NCBI RefSeq assembly: GCF_023701745.1
Contig: NZ_JAJOZB010000001.1
Coordinates: 4,222,501-4,286,500, forward strand
Direction of reading: 5' to 3'
Length of the DNA: 64,000 bases
DNA from: Streptomyces sp. RKAG293
GTDB taxonomy: Bacteria > Actinomycetota > Actinomycetes > Streptomycetales > Streptomycetaceae
Part shown: piece by piece, positions 54,157 to 62,998 of the stretch
Layout of the letters: each line of letters begins with the position of its first letter
Position numbering within the stretch: position 1 is the first letter of the stretch
The notes under the pieces: generated by a model
Databases searched by the model: none
What the model saw: only the letters and a program-made list of their open reading frames with translations
What the model was told of the DNA's origin: nothing
Translations under genes and position numbers: made by a program

Positions 54157-54391
54157 GCGCTTCCTCCGTCATCGCTCGCACGTCATCGCTGGCACGTCAT
54201 CGTTCACGGGCCATGGTTCACCGGCCATGACGCCCGCGCATCCACCGGAACACGGTCGAGTACATGATCTTATGTCCGGTTTTGCGGGAATGCGGAGTGG
54301 CGGCCCTTCGGGCACCGTGGACGCAAGGACGGAACGCACACGCCACCCCACACCGCCCTACACCGCCCTCTCACTACGCCGGGAGAACGCC

Positions 54392-54607
54392 ATGACCGAC
54401 CGTACGTACCGCGTGACCGAGATCGTGGGCACCTCGCACGAAGGCATCGACGCCGCGATCCGCAACGGGATCCACCGGGCGTCGCAGACGCTCCGCGCCC
54501 TCGACTGGTTCGAGATCACCCAGGTGCGCGGCCACATCGTGGACGGCGAGATCGAGCACTACCAGGTGGGGCTGAAGGTCGGATTCCGGCTGGAGGACTC
54601 CGAATAG
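54392..54607 (+). CDS. Dodecin, flavin-binding protein
   Basis: This 71-residue protein of the dodecin family assembles as a dodecamer and stores or shields riboflavin/FMN. The sequence VTEIVGTSHEGIDAAIRNGI, ALDWFEITQVRGHIVDGEIE and HYQVGLKVGFRLE is close to bacterial dodecins. ATG 54392 follows GGGAGAACGCC. It is flanked by a terminator-like hairpin and an M23 peptidase gene. Confidence 0.95.
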   Translation: MTDRTYRVTEIVGTSHEGIDAAIRNGIHRASQTLRALDWFEITQVRGHIVDGEIEHYQVGLKVGFRLEDSE

Positions 54608-54665
54608 CGCAGCGTTGAGCCAGGCAGGAGCGCGCGCGGACGGGAACGGGAAGGACGACAGGGCC

Positions 54666-54709
54666 GTGACCGCCACCGGGAGACCGTCCCGGGATCCGGC
54701 GACGGTCAC
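54666..54709 (+). terminator. Hairpin after dodecin
   Basis: Outer arms GTGACCG (54666-54672) and CGGTCAC (54703-54709) enclose an inner CCGGGA/TCCCGG hairpin (54676-54681 with 54687-54692), about 60 bp after the dodecin stop. The rest of the 257-bp gap before the M23 gene has no other recognisable element. Confidence 0.55.
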
Positions 54710-54864
54710 GGAGACAACAGTTTGTCTGCCTTGACCACGGAAAGTGACCATCCTCGGTGACGCGTTGTGACGCGCCTTCGCGGTACCGGCCGAACGGCGG
54801 AGAGCGGGCGGCCCGCGGCGTGTCCCGCGAGCGCGGGCGGCGGTCGTGACGCGATGATCCTCCG

Positions 54865-56142
54865 ATGCCAGGAACCGCGTCCGTCCGCGGGTCGGCCGTC
54901 AGGTCGCTCGCCGTCCTGCTCTGCGCCGGGCTGCTGACGGTCCTGCCGGTCCTGCCGGATCCCGCCCACGGTTCGCTCGGTGCGCAGCCGGCCCGCGCGG
55001 ACGACCGGCTCGGGGACGTGTCCGCCGAGGTGGACACCATGTACCGGCAGGCCGCCGACTCCACCACCGCGTACGACAAGGCCCGGCGGGCCGCGGACAG
55101 GCAGCGGGCCACGGCCGTCCGGCTGCGGCGGTCGGTGACGCTCGGTCAGCGGAAGATGGACGGCCTGCACGAGAGCATCGGCCTGCTGGCCCGGCTGCAG
55201 TACCGCTCAGGAGGGCTGCCGGCCGCCGCCGCGCTGATGCTGTCCGATTCCCCCGAGGACCTGCTCGACCGGATGGGCCGGCTCCGCAAGAGCGACGAGG
55301 CCGTGGCGGCGCTGCTCAGCACCGTGGCGACGACGACCGCGCAGCTGCGACGGGACAGGACGGCGGCCGACCGGGCGCTCGGGGAGCTGGACGAGCAGAC
55401 CGTGCGCGAGGCCGGGCTGCAGAAGGAGATCACGGCCAAGCTCGGGCGGGCCCGCGAACTGCTGCGCCGGCTGGAGGCCGCCAGATCCGCCCGGTTGGCC
55501 TCCCCGCAGGAGTGCGCGCACGCCATCCCCGAGGAGATGCCCGCGCCCGGCACCGCCATCCGGGTGCGCGCCCCCTGGATCGCGCCCGTCGACCACTACA
55601 CCCTGTCCGCCGGCTTCGACGCGCCCGGCGACCACTGGGCGAACCGCCACACCGGCCAGGACTTCGCCGTGCCGGAGGGCACTCCGGTGCGCGCGGTCGG
55701 GGCCGGAACGGTGGTCCTGACGACGTGCGGCGACGGGTTCGGCAACCAGATCGTCGTGCGGCACGGCAACGGGTACTTCTCGCAGTACGCGCATCTGTCG
55801 CTGATGCAGGTCAAGGTCGGCGAGCGGGTTCCGACGGGCCGGCAGATCGCGCTGTCGGGCAGCACCGGCAACTCCACCGGTCCGCATCTGCACTTCGAGG
55901 TGCGGGTGACGCCCGAGCTGGGGTCGGGGGTGGACCCCGTGCCGTGGCTGCGTGAGCACGGCGTGCGCCTCCAGCCCGTGGCAGGCCCGTCCACGGCTCC
56001 CGCCGTCACCCAGCTGCCCACGGCCCCGGCCATCGCCCTCGCGCCGCCGCCCCCCGCCGACGCCGGCCCGTCCACGTCCCCGGTCTCCGGGGTCCCCGCG
56101 GTCCCTCCGGTCTCCGCGGCCCCCACACCCCCTGCCCACTGA
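54865..56142 (+). CDS. Secreted M23 (LytM) peptidoglycan peptidase with coiled coil
   Basis: This 425-residue protein is a predicted secreted endopeptidase. A signal peptide (SLAVLLCAGLLTVLPVLP) is followed by a coiled coil of about 150 residues and the LytM domain with zinc ligands in HTGQDFAVPEGTPV and HLHFEVRV. A Pro/Ser-rich tail of about 50 residues ends it. It resembles the EnvC/NlpD type, which activates or performs septal peptidoglycan cleavage. The ATG 54865 may be leaderless (GATGAT six bases upstream). No c-di-AMP riboswitch was recognised in its leader. Confidence 0.92.
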   Translation: MPGTASVRGSAVRSLAVLLCAGLLTVLPVLPDPAHGSLGAQPARADDRLGDVSAEVDTMYRQAADSTTAYDKARRAADRQRATAVRLRRSVTLGQRKMDGLHESIGLLARLQYRSGGLPAAAALMLSDSPEDLLDRMGRLRKSDEAVAALLSTVATTTAQLRRDRTAADRALGELDEQTVREAGLQKEITAKLGRARELLRRLEAARSARLASPQECAHAIPEEMPAPGTAIRVRAPWIAPVDHYTLSAGFDAPGDHWANRHTGQDFAVPEGTPVRAVGAGTVVLTTCGDGFGNQIVVRHGNGYFSQYAHLSLMQVKVGERVPTGRQIALSGSTGNSTGPHLHFEVRVTPELGSGVDPVPWLREHGVRLQPVAGPSTAPAVTQLPTAPAIALAPPPPADAGPSTSPVSGVPAVPPVSAAPTPPAH

Positions 56143-56161
56143 ACCACCGCGGCCACCGGGA

Positions 56162-57841
56162 CTACTGCGCGACCACGCGGGCCACCAGCACCGCCACGTC
56201 GTCCTCCATGGTCGTCTCGACGAGCCGCTCCAGCACCTGGTCGAGGAGCTCCTCCAGGCTGCCGTCCGGGGCCAGCCGGAGCGCCGCGAGCCGGGCCAGG
56301 GACACGTCGATGTCCTCGCCCCGGCGCTCGACGAGGCCGTCGGTGTAGAGCAGCAGGACGGAGCCGGGGCTGCAGCGGCCCCTGGCCAGCGTGTATCCGC
56401 CGAACCCGGTGCCCAGCGGCGGGCCGGTGGGGACGCGGATCAGCCCGGCGCTGCCGTCCGGGCCGAGGACGGCGGGCGGCAGATGGCCGGCGCTGGAGTA
56501 CCAGGCGAAGCCGCGCGGCGGATCCACCAGGACGAGCATGCAGGTGGCGGGACGGCCCGACTCGGTAGCGGCGATGAGGGCGTCGAGCCGCTCCAGGATG
56601 CGGTTCGGGGGCTCGTCATCGGCGGCGACGACCCGCAGCATCGCCCGGTAGTGGCTCATGTCGACGGCCGCCTCCACGCCGTGCCCCATGACGTCACCCA
56701 TCGCCAGCAGCGTTCTGCCGTCCGGCAGTTGGACCGCGTCGAACCAGTCGCCGCCGACCAGCGCGCTGCTGCCGGCCGGCAGATAGCGGGACGCCACCTC
56801 GAGGTTCGGGTGCGGGCTGCTGGGCTCCGCCAGCAGGGCGCTCTGCAGCCCGAGCGCGATGTCGTGCTCCCGGGTGAAGCGGCGGGCGTTGTCGAGGCTG
56901 ATGGCCGCCCGGCGGGCCAGGTCCTGGGCGACGACGACGTCCTCGGCGGTGAAGCCCGGCGAGTCCCCGGACCGCACCAGGGTCACGGTGCCGATCGGCT
57001 GACCGCGCGCGGCCAGCGGTACGACGAGCGCGGAGTGGATGCCCGCCGCCCGGTACGCGGCGACGCGTTCGGTGTTGGGCGCCGCCCGGACGAGTTCCTC
57101 GTCGGACAGCAGGTTCTGCATCAGCGGCTTGCCGGTCTCCAGACAGCGCGGGATGGCGGAGCCGGCCTGGTAGTCCACGTACTCCCCGGGCACCCCGAAC
57201 ACCTGCACGCGCTCCCGCAGCCTCGGCACGGACGACAGCGCGGTCCTGCGCATCCGCAGCGACCCGGGCGCCGGGCGGCCGCCGCCCTCCCCCTGCATGA
57301 CCGGCAGCACCTCGACGGACGCGACGTCGGCGAGCAGCGGCACCAGGAAGTCGGCGAGCTCCCCGCAGGTGGCGTCCATTTCGAGCGTCGTGCCGATCCG
57401 GGTGGCGGCGGCGTCCAGAAGGGTGAGCCGCTCGCGGGCCTGCTCCAGATCGCGCTGCTGCTGCCGCGAGGCGGTCACCTCCAGCACGATCCCGACGATG
57501 CCGACCACCGCGCCCTCCGCCACCAGCCGGTGGTACGCGCCGTGCCAGTACCGCCGCTCCAGCCCGGACGGCGCCTGGGTGTGCCCGCTGGACGTCACCT
57601 CGCGCGGCACCCCGTCGGCGAGTACGGCGCGCAGCACGTCCTCACGGCCGTCGATGCCGGGCAGTACCTCGGCGATGGTCCGGCCGAGGTGCGCCTCGGC
57701 GGGCACGCCGTTGATCCTGGCCAGCGCCGGGTTGACGTACACGTAGCGCATACGGGGGTCGAGGATGCCCACGCCGGCCGAGGTGCCCTCCAGGATTCCC
57801 CGCAGGATGACGTTCGAGTCCGCGTCGGCGTCAGGGTGCAC
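56162..57841 (-). CDS. PAS-GAF-SpoIIE phosphatase
   Basis: This 559-residue soluble sensor phosphatase has a PAS domain (ILRGILEGTSAGVGILDPRM; YVYVNPALARINGVPAEAHL), a GAF domain (about 150-325; AAGIHSALVVPLAARGQPIG) and a SpoIIE/PPM domain with VGGDWFDAV, LLAMGDVMGHGVEAAVDM, SSAGHLPPAVL and LLLYTDGLVERRGEDI. It should respond to a small ligand or redox cue and switch anti-sigma partners. GTG 57841 follows GGGAGGCGGACGC. It is the second SpoIIE-type phosphatase within 4 kb. Confidence 0.93.
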   Translation of the reverse strand: MHPDADADSNVILRGILEGTSAGVGILDPRMRYVYVNPALARINGVPAEAHLGRTIAEVLPGIDGREDVLRAVLADGVPREVTSSGHTQAPSGLERRYWHGAYHRLVAEGAVVGIVGIVLEVTASRQQQRDLEQARERLTLLDAAATRIGTTLEMDATCGELADFLVPLLADVASVEVLPVMQGEGGGRPAPGSLRMRRTALSSVPRLRERVQVFGVPGEYVDYQAGSAIPRCLETGKPLMQNLLSDEELVRAAPNTERVAAYRAAGIHSALVVPLAARGQPIGTVTLVRSGDSPGFTAEDVVVAQDLARRAAISLDNARRFTREHDIALGLQSALLAEPSSPHPNLEVASRYLPAGSSALVGGDWFDAVQLPDGRTLLAMGDVMGHGVEAAVDMSHYRAMLRVVAADDEPPNRILERLDALIAATESGRPATCMLVLVDPPRGFAWYSSAGHLPPAVLGPDGSAGLIRVPTGPPLGTGFGGYTLARGRCSPGSVLLLYTDGLVERRGEDIDVSLARLAALRLAPDGSLEELLDQVLERLVETTMEDDVAVLVARVVAQ

Positions 57842-58079
57842 GCGTCCGCCTCCCTCGCCGTCAGTCCGTCACCGCAGGCGGGACCGTCCAGCCACCATCC
57901 ATCGTGGGCCGACGGGCCGCAATGCGCATCCGTTCGCGGCCCGGACCGGCCCGCACCCCCCGGACGGCCCATCTCCGGTGGCGGGACCGTTCCGGGCAGC
58001 TGATCCTTTTGTCTTTAAGGCGGGAGTTTCATGCGTAATGCTCCCGTCGCGCTCGTCGTCGCGATCTCGGGAGCCCGTT

Positions 58080-58562
58080 GTGAGCCAGGATTCACCCACC
58101 GCGTCCACACCGCCACCCACACCGCAGGGCGGTGCCTGGGGCGGCGGCCGCCCACCGGCCGACTCCTCCACCAACGGGTTGGCCGCCGGGGGCACCGTCT
58201 TCGCCGGCATCATGCTCTTCGTCTCCGGCGTGCTGGCGATCCTCCAGGGCATCGTCGCCATCGCCAAGGACGACGTGTACCTCAGCACCCCGGCCTACGC
58301 CTTCCGCTTCAACCTGTCGTCCTGGGGCTGGGTCCACCTCATCCTCGGCGTCATCGCGGTCGTCGTCGGCTACGGCGTGCTCACGGGCTCCGCGTGGGGG
58401 CGGGTCACCGGTATCGCCCTGGCCTCGCTGAGCATCTTCGCGAACTTCATGTTCCTGCCCTACCAGCCCATCTGGGCGATCACGCTCATCGCGATCGACG
58501 TCTTCGTCATCTGGGCCCTCGCCAGCTACCGCCCCACGGACGACGCGGAGGCGCTGCTGTGA
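58080..58562 (+). CDS. Small four-helix membrane protein upstream of mbl (DUF7144-like)
   Basis: This 160-residue protein has a Pro-rich N-terminus, then four predicted membrane helices (AGGTVFAGIMLFVSGVLAIL; WGWVHLILGVIAVVVGYGVL; VTGIALASLSIFANFMFLPY; ITLIAIDVFVIWALA). I recognise it as the actinobacterial DUF7144 type, function unknown. GTG 58080 follows GGGAG at six bases. Its TGA overlaps the mbl GTG by four bases (GTGA), so it is co-translated with the actin homologue. Confidence 0.85.
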   Translation: MSQDSPTASTPPPTPQGGAWGGGRPPADSSTNGLAAGGTVFAGIMLFVSGVLAILQGIVAIAKDDVYLSTPAYAFRFNLSSWGWVHLILGVIAVVVGYGVLTGSAWGRVTGIALASLSIFANFMFLPYQPIWAITLIAIDVFVIWALASYRPTDDAEALL

Positions 58563-59587
58563 ACCCGACCCTCGACCAACTCCGCCGCTGCTCGGTCGCC
58601 TTCGACATCGGGGCCGCCAGGACCCGCGTCTACCTGCGGAACACCGGCCTGGTCGTCGACGAACCCAGCGTGGTCGCCGTCGACATCAGGACCGGCTCGC
58701 TGATCGCGGTCGGCGCCCGCGCCGAGCAGATGGCCGGGCGCACCCCGGAGCACATCCGTGTGGTGCGGCCGGTGTCGAACGGCACCATCGTCGACATCGC
58801 CATGGCGCAGCGGATGCTGAAGCACCTCCTCGGTGACAAGCTGCGCAAGTCCTGGCGCCGCGCGCAGATGGTGCGCGCCGCCGTCTGCATGCCGAACGGC
58901 AGCGACCCGCTCGCGCAGCGCGCGGCGACCGAGACGCTCTTCGGGCTCGGCGCCCGCAGGGTCGAACTCGTCGACACGCTGATCTCCGCGGCGGTCGGCT
59001 GCGGGATGCCCGTCGAGCACCCCGAGGCCACCATGATCGTGGTGTGCGGGGCCGGCACCACCCAGATCGCGGTCCTGTCGCTCGGCTCGATCGTCGCGGC
59101 GGAGACCGTCCCGGTGGGCGGCGACGCCATCGACCACGCGGTCGTGCAGCACTTGCGCAGCCAGCACGAGCTGATGCTCCCGAGCCAGTCCGTGCGGCCG
59201 CTGCACCACGTGCTCGGCACCGTCGGCCCGACCCTCGACAGCACCGAGGTCTACGGCCGCGACGTCGTCAGCGGCCTCGCCCGCACCGTCCTGGTCGAGA
59301 CCGACGGCGTCCGGCACGCGATGCGCACCCCGCTCACCGCGGTCCTCGACGCCATCGGCACCGTCCTGCGCCGCTGCCCCCCCGACCTGGTCGCCGACCT
59401 CGCCGACCGCGGCATCATGCTCGCCGGCGGCAGCGCCCTGATGCCCGGCCTCGACGCCATGCTCCGCCACGCCACCGGCATCCCCGTCACCATCGCCGAA
59501 CGCCCCGACGTCTGCGCGGTCCAGGGCCTCGGCGCCATGATCGAGGGCCGCGTCCGCCCGATGGCACTGGCACCGCTGAGCGCGTGA
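58559..59587 (+). CDS. mbl: MreB-like rod-shape determining protein Mbl
   Basis: This 342-residue bacterial actin has the phosphate-1 loop FDIGAARTRVYLRNTG, the NEEPSVVA-like DEPSVVAVD, the phosphate-2 region VVCGAGTTQIAVLSLGS and the adenosine region GIMLAGGSALMPGLDAML. Several usually conserved residues differ (FDIGAAR instead of the common DLGTAN), as in the divergent Streptomyces Mbl group that acts in spore-wall maturation. GTG 58559 overlaps the upstream membrane gene. Confidence 0.92.
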   Translation: MNPTLDQLRRCSVAFDIGAARTRVYLRNTGLVVDEPSVVAVDIRTGSLIAVGARAEQMAGRTPEHIRVVRPVSNGTIVDIAMAQRMLKHLLGDKLRKSWRRAQMVRAAVCMPNGSDPLAQRAATETLFGLGARRVELVDTLISAAVGCGMPVEHPEATMIVVCGAGTTQIAVLSLGSIVAAETVPVGGDAIDHAVVQHLRSQHELMLPSQSVRPLHHVLGTVGPTLDSTEVYGRDVVSGLARTVLVETDGVRHAMRTPLTAVLDAIGTVLRRCPPDLVADLADRGIMLAGGSALMPGLDAMLRHATGIPVTIAERPDVCAVQGLGAMIEGRVRPMALAPLSA

Positions 59588-59680
59588 GCACTGGCCGGCT
59601 GCCTGCCCCACGTCCGGGGTGGGCGGTCCGGCCCGCAGCCGCAGTCGGATCAGGCGACCGGAGCCTCAGCCACCGGAGCC

Positions 59681-59986
59681 TCAGCGTTCGGGCGGAAGCG
59701 GAGCCGGATGCCGGCGGCCCATCTTCGGCCGCTCCCGCCACACCTGGTAGCAACCCTGCAGATACGCGGTAGCGACCGCATCGGTCATGAACACCAGCAC
59801 CCGGCACACGCCATCGGCGTCGGGCAGCGCGCAGACGTCTCGCATGACCCGGTCGACGATCACGTACCGGCGGCGCGTGGCAGACCACATCGTGACGTAG
59901 CGATCCCTGGCCGGAGCCGGGGGCAGCGCGCTAACGCCCGGCTGTGTGGCCCACATGGTCACCGGGCCCGAGATCCCCGGCCTCAT
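59681..59986 (-). CDS. Hypothetical protein downstream of the XRE regulator
   Basis: Up to 101 residues, with no recognised family. Third-position GC is high throughout, which supports coding. The sequence around TMWSATRRRYVIVDRVMRDV, then CRVLVFMTDAVATAYLQGCY suggests a small alpha-beta protein. The start is uncertain: ATG 59986, 59956 or 59890 are all possible. A 31-codon ORF (60026 to 59931) precedes and overlaps it. It lies 104 bp after the XRE gene, where WhiJ-type loci often place a small partner gene, but it is not DUF397-like. Confidence 0.5.
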   Translation of the reverse strand: MRPGISGPVTMWATQPGVSALPPAPARDRYVTMWSATRRRYVIVDRVMRDVCALPDADGVCRVLVFMTDAVATAYLQGCYQVWRERPKMGRRHPAPLPPER

Positions 59987-60090
59987 CGGTCACGTATTCG
60001 CCCTTGCAGAAGTTCGCCGCTGCCATGAACACCACGCTGGGAACAGCGGTTCATCGCCCTCTACGTCCTTGCAGCGACTTGCACCTCAGT

Positions 60091-60939
60091 TCACTTGAGA
60101 GCGTCGATCGCCGCAGTGATGAGCGATCTTGCGGCAGCCCCATGTACGGCGATCGCGGTCAGCTCGCCGAACCCGTCGACGTATTGCGATACCTCTCCTG
60201 GCTCGGTGACGGTCACGGCGGCCGACAGCAGCTCGATGTGCACCCGCCGGTCGTCGAACACCGAGAACGTCTCCAGCGGCCAGATGTCCCGCTTGGCCGT
60301 GAAGGGAATCACGCCCAGAGAGACAGCCGGCAGTGCCATCACCGCTATGAGATGCCCGAGTTGACCCGCCATCACCTCCGGGTCACCGACCCGATACCGC
60401 AACACCGATTCTTCGACCAGAACGGCGAACCGGTGGTTGCCCTCCCGGATGACATGCGACCGTGCCATCCGCGCCGCTACGGCATCGGCCACGTCGTTCG
60501 GGGTCTTGCGAAACGCGACGATGGACGACAGCAGCGCGGTCGCGTACTCCGGAGTCTGAAACAGTCCCGGCACGACGTTCGAACAGTAGACACGGAAATG
60601 CTGAGTCTCCTCGTACAACGGAATGCTTGCCGCATGGGCCCGACTCAAACCGGTACGTTGAACCCGCCGCCATTGCACGTACATCGAGTCGGCCGTACGA
60701 TTCGCGGCAATCAGATCGGCCGACTGATTCTCGGCGTCGCAGACCCGACACCAAGCACGAATATCAGCATCGGATGGCGGAGTTTTGGAATTCTCAATCC
60801 GCGACGACTTCGACTCACTCCAGCCGGCTCGGGCTGCCAGTTCCCGCCCCGTGATCCCGGCATCCAGGCGGATCTCACGCAGGCGGGCCGCGAGGGCTTC
60901 ACGGGCGGCGCGGACGCTGGAGGAGGGGGACGGTGACAT
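60091..60939 (-). CDS. XRE-family transcriptional regulator with DUF5753 (WhiJ-like)
   Basis: This 282-residue protein has an N-terminal Cro/C1 helix-turn-helix (REIRLDAGITGRELAARAGW; SKSSRIENSKTPPS) and a C-terminal DUF5753 domain (FRVYCSNVVPGLFQTPEYAT; VAARMARSHVI; VLRYRVGDPEVMAGQLGHL; LLSAAVTVTEPGEVSQYVDG). WhiJ-type regulators influence Streptomyces development, often with small partner proteins. It follows the DUF6879 gene on the same strand by 26 bp, so they are one operon. Confidence 0.93.
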   Translation of the reverse strand: MSPSPSSSVRAAREALAARLREIRLDAGITGRELAARAGWSESKSSRIENSKTPPSDADIRAWCRVCDAENQSADLIAANRTADSMYVQWRRVQRTGLSRAHAASIPLYEETQHFRVYCSNVVPGLFQTPEYATALLSSIVAFRKTPNDVADAVAARMARSHVIREGNHRFAVLVEESVLRYRVGDPEVMAGQLGHLIAVMALPAVSLGVIPFTAKRDIWPLETFSVFDDRRVHIELLSAAVTVTEPGEVSQYVDGFGELTAIAVHGAAARSLITAAIDALK

Positions 60940-60965
60940 GATCCGGTATCTGCCTGAAGCTTTCT

Positions 60966-61481
60966 CTAGACGGCGAACTCTGCGTGCGGAACTGCCCGCT
61001 TCCAGATTTCCTCGAATGCGGACGCGCTCAGGTCCACCACGCTCGGATCATCAACCAGCTCGTCTTCCACCACGGCACCGTCTCCGGAGAAGTGATGAAC
61101 CCGCAGGAGTTTTCCGTCGAATGCCCAGAAATCGTTTCCGGGCAGAAGTAGATCCCTGGTCTTCCGGCGCGGAAGCCAACGCACCTGCTCGCCTGCCGCA
61201 ACGTTGGCAGTCGTTGCGTAGTGCTCCCATCGGATGTATTCGGAAACAGGTTCCGAAACGATCCGAGCCCGACGGATCTCAACACCTCGTGCCACCGCAT
61301 CGGAGATCGTCGTATGGAAAGGCTGCCACCAGGTTGCGCGATCCTCCCAGTCGGTCCTGTGCCCCGCCCGCCAGGCCGCAAAGCGCTCGTTGTCGCCGTA
61401 GACGTCACGCATCTCCAGATGAACAGCCGACCGCCCACAAGCGGCCAGCAGATCAGCGAAGGGCGGAACGTTCTGCGTCAT
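60966..61481 (-). CDS. DUF6879 family protein
   Basis: This 171-residue protein matches the DUF6879 group found beside XRE-DUF5753 regulators: HLEMRDVYG, FAAWRAGHRTDWEDRATWWQ, RARIVSEPVSEYIRWEHYAT, AGEQVRWLPRR, LPGNDFWAFDGKLLRVHHFS. Function unknown; it probably acts with the regulator. It overlaps the end of the preceding 80-residue gene by 29 bases. Confidence 0.9.
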   Translation of the reverse strand: MTQNVPPFADLLAACGRSAVHLEMRDVYGDNERFAAWRAGHRTDWEDRATWWQPFHTTISDAVARGVEIRRARIVSEPVSEYIRWEHYATTANVAAGEQVRWLPRRKTRDLLLPGNDFWAFDGKLLRVHHFSGDGAVVEDELVDDPSVVDLSASAFEEIWKRAVPHAEFAV

Positions 61482-61695
61482 CGCATGCCTTTCTCAGCAA
61501 TGGCACCATGCGCGCCGGAATGCGAATCACCGCTTCGTAGCCGGGCAGCGAACCGGTCTCCTGGCACTTCGATTCGGTCGCGTCGTCGGCCTTCCAACCC
61601 TGGAGTACCAAGTCGCCCCCCTCTGCGTCCACCCACGCAGTGGGGCAGTGGTCGGTGTCGGTCTCAGGGTCCATGCCGATGAACTGAAGATCCAT
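61453..61695 (-). CDS. Small acidic protein, first gene of the XRE cassette
   Basis: This 80-residue acidic protein reads MDLQFIGMDPETDTDHCPT then AWVDAEGGDLVLQGWK and ETGSLPGYEAVIRIPARMVP. Similar small proteins head many Streptomyces DUF6879/XRE cassettes as I know them; function unknown. ATG 61695 is preceded by GGGAGG-like bases. Overlap with the next gene indicates co-translation. Confidence 0.8.
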   Translation of the reverse strand: MDLQFIGMDPETDTDHCPTAWVDAEGGDLVLQGWKADDATESKCQETGSLPGYEAVIRIPARMVPLLRKACDDAERSALR

Positions 61696-61819
61696 GTCGG
61701 CCTCCCGCGCGTGGTGGGTTGCTTCAGCTTGCACCACCATCACTTCCAACGCCGACGCTCGTCAAGGAGGCCTCGCTGCACCGATGTTGGAGCGGAGCAG
61801 GCAAGCAGGTGAGCCCGTG

Positions 61820-62971
61820 CTACACGTCGAGCGTGATCCTGCCGCCCTCGGACGCCGCCCTCGAGACGCAGATCAGCATGTTGGTGTCCGTGCGGCGGGC
61901 TGTCGGGCTGCCGGCGTGGGCGACTTCGCCGGTGAGGACCGGGAGGCGGCAGGTACCGCAGAAGCCCTGGCGGCAGGAGTAGCCGGTTTCGGGGCGCTGT
62001 TCGGCGAGGACGGAGAGGGCGGAGCGGTCGGCGGGGACCGGGAGGACCGGGCCGTCGGGGCCGAGTTGGAGTTCGAAGGGGGTGCCGTCGACGACCGGGG
62101 CCGCCGCGAAGCGCTCGAAGTGGAGGCCGCCGGCGCCGGTCGCGGGGAAGGCGTCGCGCACGGCGGTGATGAGGAGCGGGGGTCCGCAGAAGTAGACGGA
62201 GGTGCCGGGGCCCGCTCCGGACAGCAGCTGTTCGGGGGTGGGGATGCCGTCCGTGTCGTCGGTGCGGACGGTGACCCGGCCGGCGGCGCCGGCGCTGGCG
62301 TCCAGCTCGTCGATCTCGTCGAGGAACGGCAGGGTCGCGCGGCTGCGGCCGGTGTAGACGAGCCGCCAGTCGGCGCCCGCCGCGGCGGCGGCGCGGACCA
62401 TGGGGAGGATCGGGGTGATGCCGATGCCGCCCGCGATGAACAGGCAGGCGCCGCCCGGCGCGTAGGCGAAGGCGTTGCGCGGGCCGTGGGCGCGCAGTTC
62501 CGTGCCGGGGGTCAGCGTCTCGTGGATCTCGCGGGAGCCGCCTTCCCCGTTCGCGAGGCGCCGTACGGCGATCCGGTACGTGGTCCGGTCGGCGGGGTCG
62601 CCGCAGAGGGAGTACTGCCTGCGGCGTCCCGACGGCAGGTCGAGGTCCAGATGCGAGCCCGGGTGCCAGCCCGGCAGCGGGCCGCCGTCGGCCGCCTCGA
62701 AGCGCAGGCTGACGACGTCCTCGGCCTCCTGCCGCACCTCGGTGACGACGAGCCGCAGCGAGCGGTCGACGGGGCGCGGCTCGCGGCGCTTGCGGCGGGC
62801 GCTCTGCCACAGCAGGAAGGGGGTGACGCGCGCCAGCAGGGCGAGGACCGGGTCCGGGCGCGGGTCGGTGGCGCTGCGCGGTGGCGGCGTCCACGCGTCG
62901 TACTCGGTCCTGGTCCCGGGCTCTTCTGTCCCGGCATCGGTCCCGGTCCCGGTCTCTGTCTCGGTGCTCAC
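61820..62971 (-). CDS. Ferredoxin-type flavin reductase (PDR/VanB-like) with C-terminal 2Fe-2S
   Basis: This 383-residue phthalate-dioxygenase-reductase-like protein has the flavin site RQYSLCGD, NAD-binding GGIGITPILPM and YFCGPP, and a C-terminal plant-type 2Fe-2S domain with four cysteines (SCRQGFCGTCRLPVL, then MLICVSRA). It has an N-terminal tail rich in Thr, Glu and Gly. It should pass electrons from NAD(P)H to an oxygenase. It follows the metal-dependent hydrolase gene on the same strand by 27 bp. Confidence 0.93.
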   Translation of the reverse strand: MSTETETGTGTDAGTEEPGTRTEYDAWTPPPRSATDPRPDPVLALLARVTPFLLWQSARRKRREPRPVDRSLRLVVTEVRQEAEDVVSLRFEAADGGPLPGWHPGSHLDLDLPSGRRRQYSLCGDPADRTTYRIAVRRLANGEGGSREIHETLTPGTELRAHGPRNAFAYAPGGACLFIAGGIGITPILPMVRAAAAAGADWRLVYTGRSRATLPFLDEIDELDASAGAAGRVTVRTDDTDGIPTPEQLLSGAGPGTSVYFCGPPLLITAVRDAFPATGAGGLHFERFAAAPVVDGTPFELQLGPDGPVLPVPADRSALSVLAEQRPETGYSCRQGFCGTCRLPVLTGEVAHAGSPTARRTDTNMLICVSRAASEGGRITLDV

Positions 62972-62998
62972 GTTCGGTCCTTCGACGAGTGGAACGGG

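Noticed and set aside
54608..54864. Possible c-di-AMP (ydaO) riboswitch before the M23 peptidase
   Set aside because: Such switches often precede actinobacterial wall peptidases, but I could not find the conserved core; only a terminator-like hairpin is visible.
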